From NCBI RefSeq assembly GCF_002026305.1, contig NZ_MVAB01000001.1, positions 1,160,001 through 1,224,000 on the forward strand: a stretch of DNA of 64,000 bases, read 5' to 3'. The stretch comes from Vagococcus martis (GTDB taxonomy: Bacteria > Bacillota > Bacilli > Lactobacillales > Vagococcaceae). A program made the translations under genes and the position numbers. Below the pieces are notes generated by a model that was not told where the DNA came from, made no database searches, and was given only the letters and a program-made list of their open reading frames with translations. This document shows positions 1 through 10,400 of the stretch, piece by piece (position 1 is the stretch's first letter; each line of letters begins with the position of its first letter).

Positions 1-73
1 AAATGCGTTCGACTTGCATGTATTAGGCACGCCGCCAGCGTTCGTCCTGAGCCAGGATCAAACTCTCAATAAA
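1..73 (-). rRNA. rrs: 16S ribosomal RNA, 5' end only
   Basis: Read on the minus strand, the sequence gives the universal 16S start AGAGTTTGATCCTGGCTCAG followed by GACGAACGCTGGCGGCG and the V1 entry CATGCAAGTCGAACGC. By alignment with the E. coli numbering of AGAGTTTGATC (nucleotide 8 at position 66), nucleotide 1 falls near position 73. The gene runs out of the window to the left, so only about 73 bases are present. It is transcribed away from the replication origin. Confidence 0.97.
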
Positions 74-243
74 AAGTTGATAACATCTTACGATGTTTAA
101 GCTCATTTGTTTAAAACTTGCTAGCGAATTGCATTCACTAAATATGGTTTGTTTCTACATAGTAGAAACGCCCTACACATTTGGTTTGTCTTACTTTGTT
201 CAGTTTTCAAAGGTCTAAACGTCGTTGCCGTAACAACTTTTAT

Positions 244-272
244 ATCATAACAAAACAATAAGTTGTTGTCAA
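244..272 (-). promoter_or_regulatory. rRNA operon promoter
   Basis: On the minus strand there is a consensus -35 TTGACA (272-267), a 17-base spacer and -10 TATGAT (249-244), with an AT-rich upstream region like an UP element. Transcription would start near 237 and read into the 16S gene. This is the strongest promoter match in the left part of the window. Confidence 0.85.
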
Positions 273-463
273 CATCTTTTTATTATTTTTTAAAATTAAA
301 AATAAATAATATAGGAAGCAACCAAATGATAATAACACGCATAACATTGATTCGTCAACATATTTTTAAAATTATTTTTAATAAAATAACAACTCATTTA
401 ATATACTACTTATTTAAAAAAAAGTAAACATATTTTTTAATTTATTTTTTATTTTAATTTATT

Positions 464-495
464 TGATACAATGGGTAATATAAATAATTAGGAGG
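464..495 (+). promoter_or_regulatory. promoter and RBS of the two-component operon
   Basis: An extended -10 (TG-A-TACAAT, 464-472) precedes the response regulator; the -35 region is only a T-run. An AGGAGG ribosome binding site (490-495) sits 8 bases before the ATG at 504. Confidence 0.55.
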
Positions 496-503
496 AATTC
501 AAC

Positions 504-1190
504 ATGCAAATACTAGTAGCTGATGATGATAAAGAAATTGTTGAACTATTAAGCATCTATATAAAAAACGAAGGATATGACGTTGTTAAAGCTTATGATG
601 GTAAGGAAGCTCTTAGTAAGATTATTACAAATCCTAACATCGCATTATTAATTCTTGATATTATGATGCCAAAAATGAACGGATTAGAAGTCGTTAAAGA
701 ACTAAGAAAGGAATCTCAAATTCCTATTATAATGTTAACAGCTAAAACAACTGATATGGATAAAATACAGGGATTGATTACAGGTGCTGATGATTATGTT
801 ACCAAGCCATTTAATCCTTTAGAAATTATGGCACGTGTAAAATCACTACTGAGAAGGACTAATATGCAAGTCCAATCTGAAGAACCTGACTTATTAGAGG
901 TAGGACCTTTAATTATAAAAAAAGATTCACATGAAGTTGAAACTGATCAAGGTGTAAAAATACAACTAACAGCTTTAGAGTTTGGCATTCTTTATTTACT
1001 TGCTAGTCATCCAAATCGTGTGTTTAGTGCTGAAGAAATTTTTGAAAGGGTATGGCAACAAGAAAGTTTAGTTTCTGCGAAAACAGTCATGGTTCATGTT
1101 AGTCACTTAAGAGATAAGATTGAAGAAGCTACTAATGGCGAGAAAGTAATCCAAACAGTTTGGGGAGTGGGGTATAAAATTGAGGGATGA
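504..1190 (+). CDS. VanR-like response regulator (OmpR/PhoB family)
   Basis: A 228-residue two-domain regulator. Residues 1-118 are a receiver domain with acidic pocket D7-D9, phospho-acceptor D52 (LLILDIMMPK) and the conserved Lys in VTKPF. Residues about 128-228 are an OmpR-type winged-helix DNA-binding domain (LTALEFGILYLL; VWGVGYKIEG). The closest familiar group is VanR of glycopeptide-resistance clusters, but no vanHAX follows. Its stop overlaps the TTG start of the kinase gene at 1180, so the pair is translationally coupled. It probably controls the downstream wall-enzyme genes; the inducing signal is unknown. Confidence 0.9.
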   Translation: MQILVADDDKEIVELLSIYIKNEGYDVVKAYDGKEALSKIITNPNIALLILDIMMPKMNGLEVVKELRKESQIPIIMLTAKTTDMDKIQGLITGADDYVTKPFNPLEIMARVKSLLRRTNMQVQSEEPDLLEVGPLIIKKDSHEVETDQGVKIQLTALEFGILYLLASHPNRVFSAEEIFERVWQQESLVSAKTVMVHVSHLRDKIEEATNGEKVIQTVWGVGYKIEG

Positions 1191-2328
1191 TGAAAAAAAG
1201 AATCGTATTAAGCTAACCTCAAAGGAAACTAGTGAATTAATAATAGAAGGTATCATTACGATTATTTTACTGATCCTTCTGAATTTAGCACTATATATTC
1301 TCATCGACCAAATAGTAAATACTTCATTACCTATTGATGAATTTATGTGGCATATACAATATAATATCTTTTATGATTCCAGTCCCCCGATGTTTTGGCA
1401 AAAACCATTAATATTTATAATGGTTTTAGCAGATATTATTATACTATATTGGCGCCTAATTCGACGCTTCAAGCAAATGCAACAACAACACATTATTAGC
1501 GAGTTACATTATATTTCAAATGGGCATTATAACCATCGTATTCCCTTTGAATTAAAAGGTGACTTAGGACGACTAATAACTAGTATTAATGCCCTTGTCG
1601 ATAGTACGGTTGATGCATTAGAAGAAGAACGTCGAATAGAACAATCAAAAGATGAATTAATTACCAATGTTAGCCATGACATACGGACACCTTTAACTTC
1701 TATCATTGGTTATCTGGGTTTAATAGAAGAAGGAAAATACCAAAATGAAGATGAATTATTGAAATACACACACACTGCCTACTTAAAATCAAGACAGATG
1801 AAAGTATTAGTTGATGATTTATTTGAGTATACTAAAGTCAGACAATCGAATGTTCCGTTAAATGCTATTACATTTGACATGAATCAATTAATTGAACAAC
1901 TTACTGTAGATTATGAACTCGAAGCATCAAAAAAAGAAAAGTTAATAAATTTTATACCTCAAGAAGACTCATTAATGATGATAGGAGATACCGAAAAATT
2001 AGTAAGAGTGTTTGATAATCTTCTATCTAATGCTTTGAAATATGGTATTAACGGTTCACAAATAATTATAACATCTGATAAGATTGGAAACGAAGTAGTT
2101 ATTGTCGTAAAAAACGATGGTGATCCTATACCTCAAGAAGCTTTAGACCATTTATTTGATCGTTTTTACCGCGTTGAAGAGTCTCGCTCACAACAAACTG
2201 GAGGTACTGGTCTTGGGCTAGCCATAGCTCAAAGTATTGTTGCTCTTCATGGTGGCTATATATACGCTAAATCAAATAAAAATTGGACTTCTTTTACTAT
2301 ACATCTACCTTTAGCACCGGCACAATAA
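1180..2328 (+). CDS. VanS-like sensor histidine kinase
   Basis: A 382-residue membrane kinase with a TTG start that overlaps the regulator stop; GGGAGTGGGG at 1162-1171 is the likely ribosome binding site. Two membrane segments (about 24-46 and 76-93) bracket a short extracellular loop of about 30 residues, then a HAMP-like segment. The H-box has H166 (NVSHDIRTPLTS), the N-box reads DNLLSNALKY and the G-boxes end in GGTGLGLAI. The small extracellular loop is VanS-like and suggests the ligand is sensed at the membrane face. It is expected to phosphorylate D52 of the upstream regulator. Confidence 0.9.
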   Translation: MRDDEKKNRIKLTSKETSELIIEGIITIILLILLNLALYILIDQIVNTSLPIDEFMWHIQYNIFYDSSPPMFWQKPLIFIMVLADIIILYWRLIRRFKQMQQQHIISELHYISNGHYNHRIPFELKGDLGRLITSINALVDSTVDALEEERRIEQSKDELITNVSHDIRTPLTSIIGYLGLIEEGKYQNEDELLKYTHTAYLKSRQMKVLVDDLFEYTKVRQSNVPLNAITFDMNQLIEQLTVDYELEASKKEKLINFIPQEDSLMMIGDTEKLVRVFDNLLSNALKYGINGSQIIITSDKIGNEVVIVVKNDGDPIPQEALDHLFDRFYRVEESRSQQTGGTGLGLAIAQSIVALHGGYIYAKSNKNWTSFTIHLPLAPAQ

Positions 2329-2422
2329 CCTAAACATTTTTAGAGTCTTTAATGAACCTATTGTTTTATACAATATAATTTGTTAAATTAGGTTCAGTTA
2401 AAAAATTAGGAGTGTACTATCT

Positions 2423-3688
2423 ATGACACAATCAAACAAATACAAATATAAGGTAGTCATCTTACTTATTATTTTGTCAGTATTCCCAATTCATGTGTTA
2501 GCTGCAAGCAACGAACTTGATGTTCCAGCTAAATCTGCTATTGCGGTTGATTTTGACACGGGCAAAATTTTATATGAGAAAAACAGTAGTGAAGCACTAC
2601 CTATCGCTTCAATGACAAAACTGATATCTGCCTATCTTGTATACGAATCAGTAAAAACTGGAAAAATAAGCTGGAATGATTCTGTTCCTTTTGATGACAC
2701 TCTTATCAAATTGACTGAAAACCCTGACTTATCAAATATTCCTATAAAAAAAGAGTTAACTTATACTGTTGAAGATAGCCTTAAAGCCATGCTCATTTCT
2801 TCAGCTAACGTTTCTACTACCGGTCTCGCCAGACTAATATCTGGTACCGAACAAGCTTTTGTTGACCAAATGAACCTTAAAGTAGATGAATGGGGAATCA
2901 AGGATGCTAACTTTATCTCTGCATCCGGCCTTGATACTCAAGATTTACCAAAAGAAGATCGATATCCTAACTCAAAAGATGACGATGCCAACATGATGTC
3001 CGCAAAAAGTATGGTCATTGTCGCAAAACATTTGATTACTGATTATCCAGAGGTATTAGATATTACAAAGCAATCTCACTATACTTTGTTTCAAGGGACT
3101 AAAGATGAACAAACTTATTGGTCTTCAAATTTGATGTTGCCTGATTTATATTACTATACTAAAGGTGTAGATGGACTAAAAACTGGGACAACCCCTAATG
3201 CAGGTGCTTGTTTCATTGGCTCAACCGTTCAAGATGGACATCGCATTATAACTGTTGTCATGAATGTTGATGAGAAGTATAGTCGTTTTGAAGTCACAAG
3301 AAATATTCTAAACTATATTAAAACATATTGGGAATACCAAGAAGTTAACAGAGCTGGTTCAAACGCTATTGTTGAAAAATTAGATGTACCTAATGGAAAA
3401 GTTGCAACTGTTCCTTTAATTATAAAAAACTCAAGTTCTTTATGGGTAAACAAGCAAACAAGTGAATTAAAACAAGTGTTTAACCAAAAAAACGATAAAC
3501 TTTCGGCACCACTTCAAAAAAATGATATCGTTGGGCAGCAAGTAACGACCGATATAAACGACAAGCTTGGCTATCTCGATCAAAAAGACACTGGGCAAGC
3601 AACTAGTGATGTGATGACAAAAAATGACGTACTAAAAGCGAATATTTTTGTCAGAGTATGGCGATCAATAAAGAACAGCATACAATAA
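2423..3688 (+). CDS. serine-type D-Ala-D-Ala carboxypeptidase (PBP5/DacA family)
   Basis: A 421-residue exported penicillin-binding protein that trims the terminal D-Ala from peptidoglycan stem peptides. A signal peptide spans about 1-27 (cleavage after HVLA). The three active-site motifs are present: S63-M-T-K66, S127-A-N129 and K253-T-G255. The C-terminal part (about 300-400) matches the PBP5 C-terminal beta domain, and the basic last residues (VWRSIKNSIQ) may act as an amphipathic membrane anchor. It lies 94 bases downstream of the VanS-like kinase and ends inside its own terminator. Its position suggests control by that two-component system. Confidence 0.9.
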   Translation: MTQSNKYKYKVVILLIILSVFPIHVLAASNELDVPAKSAIAVDFDTGKILYEKNSSEALPIASMTKLISAYLVYESVKTGKISWNDSVPFDDTLIKLTENPDLSNIPIKKELTYTVEDSLKAMLISSANVSTTGLARLISGTEQAFVDQMNLKVDEWGIKDANFISASGLDTQDLPKEDRYPNSKDDDANMMSAKSMVIVAKHLITDYPEVLDITKQSHYTLFQGTKDEQTYWSSNLMLPDLYYYTKGVDGLKTGTTPNAGACFIGSTVQDGHRIITVVMNVDEKYSRFEVTRNILNYIKTYWEYQEVNRAGSNAIVEKLDVPNGKVATVPLIIKNSSSLWVNKQTSELKQVFNQKNDKLSAPLQKNDIVGQQVTTDINDKLGYLDQKDTGQATSDVMTKNDVLKANIFVRVWRSIKNSIQ

Positions 3689-3699
3689 TGCTGTTTTTT
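3674..3699 (+). terminator. terminator overlapping the carboxypeptidase stop
   Basis: The 8-bp stem AACAGCAT/ATGCTGTT (3674-3681, 3688-3695) with a 6-base loop is followed by a T-run. The stop codon (3686-3688) lies within the hairpin. Confidence 0.75.
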
Positions 3700-3738
3700 A
3701 TTTTATTAATTCTATGAATAGAAAAAGAGGAATAGCTA

Positions 3739-5025
3739 ATGAAAAAATCACGTATGGCATATGATAAATTAAAAAGAAAACAAAAATGGATAGGTTTGTT
3801 ATTCTTCTTGATTGGAAGTTTAATCACCATTAGTATCATTATTACAGTAATAGCATTGTACCCTAACGAATTGACATCTCTTGTAAAAACACACGCGACA
3901 TCTCAATCAACTTCTAGTTCTAGTACATCCGTTGACGATAAACCCACATCTACTGATTCGTCAGAACCGTTACAACAAACTCATACATTTACTCCTAGAA
4001 CTAATTTTGCCGAAAATGCAGAGACTCCACTTCTACTAAAACCATTAAAAGACAAACTAGAACAAGATATTGCATCTAGAGAATTATCAGGAACTTTACT
4101 AGCAATTAAAAATAATCAAGTTGTAATGTACAACTCATTTGGTTATGCAACTGATGTCCCTTGGAAGGCCCAAGAAAGCACTTATATGATTGCATCGATT
4201 CAAAAATTTTATACAGCATTACTTATATCGACTCTCATATCAGAAAATAAATTGTCATTAGATACTACTTTAAATAAATTCTTTCCGGAAATACCCGGTA
4301 GTGATCAGATTACAATTGATAGTATGTTATCTATGACATCAGGATTGAAAATTGATTTTTATAAAAAACCCAAAACTAAAGATGAATGGAAAGAATATGT
4401 TTTAAAAAATACTACTAATACATATTCTAATACTTGGACATACTCACCAGTTAACTACACTCTACTTGCAATGATAATAGAAAAATTAACTAATAAAACG
4501 TATGAAGAATACTTTAATAACACAGTTAAAGTACCTTTGAATTTAAAGCAAACAGGTTTTTATTCAAAGGAAATCCAAAATATTAATCTAGTTCCTCCAT
4601 ATGAAGAGAATGGGACACAAAAAAAAGATTCTAATGAGGATTATATATATATAAGAGAATTAGGTACTGGAAATATGTATGTTTCTCCAAAAGATTTTGC
4701 TATAGTTGTACAAGCTTTGATGGACGGTAAATTTGGTGATATTACATCTATTGAAAATATGTGGTTAAAACCAGGGCAATTTGATCAGACATTTTATAAA
4801 TCAGGTTTATACAGAAAAAGATTAAATCAAAATGATTCTATTATTTTTTGGGGACATGGGGTTTTTAGAGGATACGAACCTACTGTGATATTTAATGATG
4901 ATGCTAGCGATATGATCATTTATTTTAGTAATCAATACTTATCGAATAAATCAAATACGATTGCTACTCAAGAATTTTATGATATCCTCTCTTCACCTAT
5001 AACATTCAATGAAGGGAATTCTTAA
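3739..5025 (+). CDS. membrane-anchored serine hydrolase (class C beta-lactamase/EstB-like fold)
   Basis: A 428-residue protein with an N-terminal membrane anchor (about 17-41), a Ser/Thr-rich linker (about 50-75) and an extracellular beta-lactamase-related domain. The nucleophile motif is S153-I-Q-K156. The second motif reads Y235-S-P where class C enzymes have Y-x-N, and the third is G-H373-G. Such proteins are variously D,D-peptidases, esterases or teichoic-acid modifiers, so the substrate is not assigned. It follows the carboxypeptidase after a terminator and ends 2 bases before the MazG-like gene. Together with the upstream genes it looks like a wall-remodelling set. Confidence 0.8.
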   Translation: MKKSRMAYDKLKRKQKWIGLLFFLIGSLITISIIITVIALYPNELTSLVKTHATSQSTSSSSTSVDDKPTSTDSSEPLQQTHTFTPRTNFAENAETPLLLKPLKDKLEQDIASRELSGTLLAIKNNQVVMYNSFGYATDVPWKAQESTYMIASIQKFYTALLISTLISENKLSLDTTLNKFFPEIPGSDQITIDSMLSMTSGLKIDFYKKPKTKDEWKEYVLKNTTNTYSNTWTYSPVNYTLLAMIIEKLTNKTYEEYFNNTVKVPLNLKQTGFYSKEIQNINLVPPYEENGTQKKDSNEDYIYIRELGTGNMYVSPKDFAIVVQALMDGKFGDITSIENMWLKPGQFDQTFYKSGLYRKRLNQNDSIIFWGHGVFRGYEPTVIFNDDASDMIIYFSNQYLSNKSNTIATQEFYDILSSPITFNEGNS

Positions 5026-5027
5026 AC

Positions 5028-5327
5028 ATGAATCTAAATAGATTAATCGATTTATCTAAAAAAGAACCAAAATCTCTGGAAGAAATGGGATTAAAACTAG
5101 CTGAAGAAACTGGTGAGGTAGCCGAAGCAATTTTAAAATATAAAAAATCCAGTGGCAGTCAATACAAACATGGTACATTAGACGATTTAAAGGAAGAGTG
5201 TGCTGACACTTTACTTGTAGCTTTATCCTTATATTTTCAACTAGAAGGTAGCTCCATAGATGAACTAAACAATATCATTGAGAAAAAAGCTGGGAAATGG
5301 GAAAAGCACATGCAAATTAAAGAGTAG
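5028..5327 (+). CDS. MazG-like nucleotide pyrophosphohydrolase
   Basis: A 99-residue all-alpha protein. It carries the EE-x2-E metal-binding pattern of the MazG/dUTPase-2 superfamily (LAEETGEVAEA, residues about 24-34) and a second acidic helix (LKEECADTLLVAL, about 53-65). Family members hydrolyse NTPs to NMP and pyrophosphate, often for house-cleaning of aberrant nucleotides. It starts 2 bases after the serine hydrolase stop, so the two are probably co-translated. The serS promoter begins at the base after its stop codon. Confidence 0.8.
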   Translation: MNLNRLIDLSKKEPKSLEEMGLKLAEETGEVAEAILKYKKSSGSQYKHGTLDDLKEECADTLLVALSLYFQLEGSSIDELNNIIEKKAGKWEKHMQIKE

Positions 5328-5356
5328 TTGACATCGCTACGAAAAATGGCTATAAT
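5328..5356 (+). promoter_or_regulatory. serS T-box promoter
   Basis: A full consensus promoter: TTGACA (5328-5333), 17-base spacer, TATAAT (5351-5356). It starts immediately after the MazG-like stop codon. Confidence 0.9.
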
Positions 5357-5362
5357 TTTTGA

Positions 5363-5627
5363 TAAATAGACTAAATATGAAAGACTAGTATTTATTGTGT
5401 GTGTTTAAAGAGAGTTAGCGGTTGGTGTGAGCTAATAACAACAAATAAAGAATCCACTTTCTATGATTATCTAACGAACTCATATGAACTAAGTTAGGTC
5501 GGCAAAATAGCAAACCGTTAAAAATTGCTTCTTATAGAGACAATTATTTTGTCTAAAATTTGGGTGGTACCGCGAATTCAAACTCTCGCCCCAGAAGGTC
5601 ATAGGCTTTCTGGGGTGAGAGTTTTTT
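5363..5627 (+). promoter_or_regulatory. T-box leader of serS
   Basis: The T-box signature GGGTGGTACCGCG lies at 5562-5574, upstream of a strong terminator hairpin (AACTCTCGCCCCAGAA paired with TTCTGGGGTGAGAGTT, then a T-run, about 5579-5627). The 5' part has the AGAGAG and GGTGTGA elements of Stem I. A possible specifier is UCA (Ser) at 5480-5482, which directly follows GAAC; this codon assignment is my inference. Uncharged tRNA-Ser would stabilise the antiterminator and switch on seryl-tRNA synthetase. Confidence 0.93.
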
Positions 5628-5658
5628 ATTTATTTAAAATATTAAGGAGGAAATAATA

Positions 5659-6933
5659 ATGTTAGATTTAAAATTTATACGTCAGAATACTGAATTAGTC
5701 AAAGAGAAATTAATGACACGTGGTGTTGAAGGAGAAAAGATTGATGAATTTGTTCATCTTGACCAAGAACGCCGTGATAACTTAGTTAAAGTCGAAACAT
5801 TAAAAAAACATCGTAATGATGTATCACAAGATATCGCAAAATTAAAACGCGAAAAACAAAATGCTGATGATAAAATTCAAGAAATGAAACAAGTTGGTGA
5901 AGATATCAAAGTGCTGGATGAACGTATCAACACAATTGATGAACAACTAGAGTATATCGCCCATACCTTACCTAACTTACCAGCCGAAGGAGTTCCAATT
6001 GGTAATGCTGAAGACGAAAATATTGAATTAAGAAAATGGGAAACACCAAAACAATTTGATTTTGAGCCTAAGCCTCATTGGGAAGTTGCGGAAGAATTAG
6101 ATATTCTTGATTTCGAACGTGGGGCTAAGGTTTCTGGTAGTCGATTCCTTTTCTATAAAGGTGCCGGAGCAAGATTAGAACGTGCCGTATATAACCTAAT
6201 GCTAGACACTCATATCTATGAACATGGATATACTGAAATGATTCCACCATACATTGTTAATGACAAATCAATGTTTGGTACTGGACAATTCCCTAAATTT
6301 AAAGAAGATGTTTTCCAATTAGAAAACTCAAATTACACATTAATCCCAACAGCAGAAGTACCATTAACAAACTATTATCGTGATGAAATCTTAGATAATG
6401 ATACCTTACCTGTTTACTTCACTGCTTTAAGTCCTGCTTTTCGTTCAGAAGCTGGTAGTGCTGGTAGAGATACTCGCGGATTGATTAGATTACATCAATT
6501 CAACAAAGTGGAAATGGTAAAATTCAGTAAACCGGAAACATCTTATGAAGAATTAGAAAAAATGACAAATAATGCTGAAGCTATTCTACAGAAATTAAAT
6601 TTACCATATCGTGTCATTGTATTATGTACTGGTGATATGGGGTTCTCAGCAGCGAAAACATATGATATCGAAGTTTGGATTCCAGCTCAAGAAACATATC
6701 GTGAAATCAGTTCTTGTTCTAACTGTGAGGATTTCCAAGCAAGACGTGCGAAAATTCGTTACAGAGACGAAGAAGAAAAAGTGCAATACGTTCATACACT
6801 TAACGGATCAGGTTTAGCGGTCGGACGTACTGTTGCAGCTATTTTAGAAAACTACCAAAATGAGGATGGCAGTGTGACTATACCAGAAGCACTTGTACCT
6901 TATATGGGTGGTATGACTAAAATTACTAAATAA
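5659..6933 (+). CDS. serS: serine-tRNA ligase
   Basis: A 424-residue class II synthetase of normal length that charges tRNA-Ser. Residues 1-110 form the long helical coiled-coil arm that grips the tRNA variable arm. The catalytic domain has motif 2 around [13 protein letters not shown] and motif 3 in [15 protein letters not shown]. The ribosome binding site AAGGAGG lies at 5644-5650. The gene is under T-box control. It has no stem-loop terminator of its own apart from the repeat element that follows its stop. Confidence 0.98.
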   Translation: MLDLKFIRQNTELVKEKLMTRGVEGEKIDEFVHLDQERRDNLVKVETLKKHRNDVSQDIAKLKREKQNADDKIQEMKQVGEDIKVLDERINTIDEQLEYIAHTLPNLPAEGVPIGNAEDENIELRKWETPKQFDFEPKPHWEVAEELDILDFERGAKVSGSRFLFYKGAGARLERAVYNLMLDTHIYEHGYTEMIPPYIVNDKSMFGTGQFPKFKEDVFQLENSNYTLIPTAEVPLTNYYRDEILDNDTLPVYFTALSPAFRSEAGSAGRDTRGLIRLHQFNKVEMVKFSKPETSYEELEKMTNNAEAILQKLNLPYRVIVLCTGDMGFSAAKTYDIEVWIPAQETYREISSCSNCEDFQARRAKIRYRDEEEKVQYVHTLNGSGLAVGRTVAAILENYQNEDGSVTIPEALVPYMGGMTKITK

Positions 6934-6961
6934 CTTAAAAAGATGACTAATAGTCTTTAAA

Positions 6962-7099
6962 ATCAAGAAGTTAACCCAAAAATAACTTTTCAAGTGAAAA
7001 TCACTCAATTAACAAAACAAAAATCCCATGAAGTCAGTGTTTTACAAAACTGTTTTCATGGGATTTTTCTATTTAAAGACTTGTGGGTCAAACTCTTTT
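6962..7099 (-). repeat. MITE-like repeat, copy 1 (between convergent serS and dehydrogenase genes)
   Basis: About 137 bp, aligning over its whole length in inverted orientation with the element at 42933-43069. Shared parts are the core hairpin ATCCCATGAA...TTCATGGGAT, the stretch AGTGATTTTCA, and degenerate terminal repeats (right end ACTTGTGGGTCAAACTCTTTT, compared with the IS1182-type end TTTTGGGTCAGCCTC). The right end stops 2 bases before the stop codon of the dehydrogenase gene. The core hairpin with flanking T/A runs would act as a two-way terminator. The left edge is approximate. Confidence 0.7.
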
Positions 7100-7101
7100 A
7101 C

Positions 7102-8004
7102 TTAATGATTGACATATTTTTTTACTTTAGCAATAGATTGTTCAAATAATACCGTCTCTTTAGATGTTAAGTCCAAAGATAATGATTTAATAATTCCTTT
7201 TTTTCCAATAAAAGCAGGATACCCTATATGAATATTTTCTACTTCATGATAGATAGATAAAGGGTAAATTCTCTTTTCGTCTTTTAAAATAGACTGAATC
7301 AATCGTGATACCGTTGAAGCTATCCCAAAACTAGTCCAACTTTTACGTTGATGAATTTCCCATCCACCTAAACGAGTTGCCTCTTTCATTTCTTCTAATT
7401 CTTCTTCAGATAATTTAGTAAATTCTAGTAATTTTTGCGTACCCACTGTGACACTTGACCATGCCACAAATTGACTTTCTCCATGTTCACCTAACACGTA
7501 TCCCCCGATTGATTGGCCAGAGATACCTAATTTTTCACCAACCACTCTTTTCATACGAATCGTATCTAAACTAGTTCCTGTACCAATCACACGATGAGCT
7601 GGAAAGCCACTTTCACGATGAACAAGTGTTGTAATCACATCACATGGGTTTGTAATGACTAAAAAGATACCTTTAAAGCCACTAGCAATCACTTTAGGAA
7701 CTACTTGTCGAATAGACCTAGCATTATCAGATAGCTCAGACACGCGATCTTCATTATCAATAGACTGACTTCCTACACTAATGACTATAATATCCGCATC
7801 ATTTAAATAACTGTACTCATGTAATAAAATAGTTGTTTTTACCTCTGTCATCATCATACTATCTGTGAGTTCTAAATATTCTGCTATTACTTTTTCTTTG
7901 TTTTTATCAATTAACACTAATTCATCTACTTGACATTTTGTACATAAGGTATAAGCAATATCTGACCCAACATGCCCTAATCCAATAATTCCAACTTTAC
8001 TCAA
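7102..8004 (-). CDS. L-2-hydroxyacid dehydrogenase (HicDH-like, LDH/MDH superfamily)
   Basis: A 300-residue NAD-dependent dehydrogenase with a TTG start (8004) and a GAAGGGA ribosome binding site. The Rossmann motif is G-L-G-H-V-G (8-13). The catalytic His is H174 (LGEHGES), and the substrate-side residues include N119 (ITNPCDV) and R150 (GTGTSLDTIR). The GTGTSLDT stretch and overall layout resemble L-2-hydroxyisocaproate dehydrogenase of lactobacilli rather than a true lactate dehydrogenase. It would reduce 2-oxo acids, perhaps branched-chain ones, but the substrate is inferred. It lies downstream of guaB, separated by a terminator. Confidence 0.8.
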   Translation of the reverse strand: MSKVGIIGLGHVGSDIAYTLCTKCQVDELVLIDKNKEKVIAEYLELTDSMMMTEVKTTILLHEYSYLNDADIIVISVGSQSIDNEDRVSELSDNARSIRQVVPKVIASGFKGIFLVITNPCDVITTLVHRESGFPAHRVIGTGTSLDTIRMKRVVGEKLGISGQSIGGYVLGEHGESQFVAWSSVTVGTQKLLEFTKLSEEELEEMKEATRLGGWEIHQRKSWTSFGIASTVSRLIQSILKDEKRIYPLSIYHEVENIHIGYPAFIGKKGIIKSLSLDLTSKETVLFEQSIAKVKKYVNH

Positions 8005-8025
8005 ATATAATCCCTTCTTTCTAAA

Positions 8026-8055
8026 AAAAGAGGCAGGAAAATCCCGACCTCTTTT
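8026..8055 (-). terminator. guaB terminator
   Basis: A G+C-containing hairpin AAAGAGG...CCTCTTT with A and T runs on its two sides lies just after the guaB stop. It ends transcription before the TTG start of the hydroxyacid dehydrogenase gene. Confidence 0.7.
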
Positions 8056-8063
8056 AATCCATT

Positions 8064-9661
<1,598 letters not shown>

Positions 9662-9672
9662 CTTCTTATTTT

Positions 9673-10377
9673 TTAAGGACGTAAGAACATACTTCCTTGA
9701 ATATTGTATTTTTTCTTTAATAAGTAACGGATACCAAATGCTACCACACCTAAAATAAGCGTTAAAACTGGGTCAAGTGAAGGATTGATTGCATGTGGGA
9801 TAAAAGCAGATAATGAAAAAATCATTAACCATGGGATAAAACATAGTGCCATAATCCCACCTGTCTTCCATACACCAGGTCGTTTACTTCTATCAGCTCC
9901 TGGCATATCGTATATATAAATATAACGATAGATTAAGTAAAATGATAGACCACCTGACATCGCACCAATCGTGATACTTAATATGCCTTGTGTCGGTTGT
10001 GGTGATTTAGATACCATGGTTAAGATACCTGTCATAACTGATAAAAAAGTAAATAGCAATAAGCTATTATCTAACCACATCGAACCAAAATTGGTTTTAA
10101 GTGGCGCTGCTGGCTTTGTTGTTATAAATACAACAGCTTCTGTTGGCGTACCATATAGGTGCTTCGCTGTCAGACCAGTTTTTTGTCCTTCTATAAGTTC
10201 TTTTAACATAGTATTGAATGTTTCTATTTTTTGGCGTTCATCAACTTCTACGCCTTCTTCATCAAGTATCTTTTTTAAATCAAATATAAACTGATCATTT
10301 TTTTTAGTTAATTGTTTTTCTAATTCACGGTTTTCTGCAACTTTTTGTTGCAATTCTTCATTTGTTAACTCAGACAT
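9673..10377 (-). CDS. DUF1129-family membrane protein
   Basis: From the ATG at 10377 (MSELTNEE, preceded by AGGTGACAAG) the protein has 234 residues; an upstream start at 10401 would overlap the ychF stop and lacks a good ribosome binding site. The N-terminal 75 residues are charged and helical. Four hydrophobic segments follow, in the second half (LLLFTFLSVMTGIL; ILSITIGAMSGGLSFYLIYR; IMALCFIPWLMIFSLSAF; LTLILGVVAFGI). The family is uncharacterised and commonly sits beside ychF in lactic acid bacteria. The function is unknown. Confidence 0.75.
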   Translation of the reverse strand: MSELTNEELQQKVAENRELEKQLTKKNDQFIFDLKKILDEEGVEVDERQKIETFNTMLKELIEGQKTGLTAKHLYGTPTEAVVFITTKPAAPLKTNFGSMWLDNSLLLFTFLSVMTGILTMVSKSPQPTQGILSITIGAMSGGLSFYLIYRYIYIYDMPGADRSKRPGVWKTGGIMALCFIPWLMIFSLSAFIPHAINPSLDPVLTLILGVVAFGIRYLLKKKYNIQGSMFLRP

Positions 10378-10400
10378 ACTCTTGTCACCTATTCTTTCCA

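Larger units (their letters stand above)
74..503. other. rRNA leader and rRNA/vanR intergenic region
   Basis: On the minus strand, 74-237 is the pre-16S leader, with the stretch ACCTTTGAAAACTGAAC typical of Bacilli rRNA leaders and a small hairpin around 147-172 (GTTTCTAC/GTAGAAAC). The rRNA promoter lies at 244-272. From 275 to 460 the sequence is extremely AT-rich and I see no gene in it. The promoter for the plus-strand response regulator is at its right edge. Confidence 0.75.

Noticed and set aside
504-5025. A vancomycin-resistance operon
   Set aside because: The regulators are VanRS-like, but no vanH, ligase or vanX gene is present and the carboxypeptidase is of the PBP5 type, not VanY.
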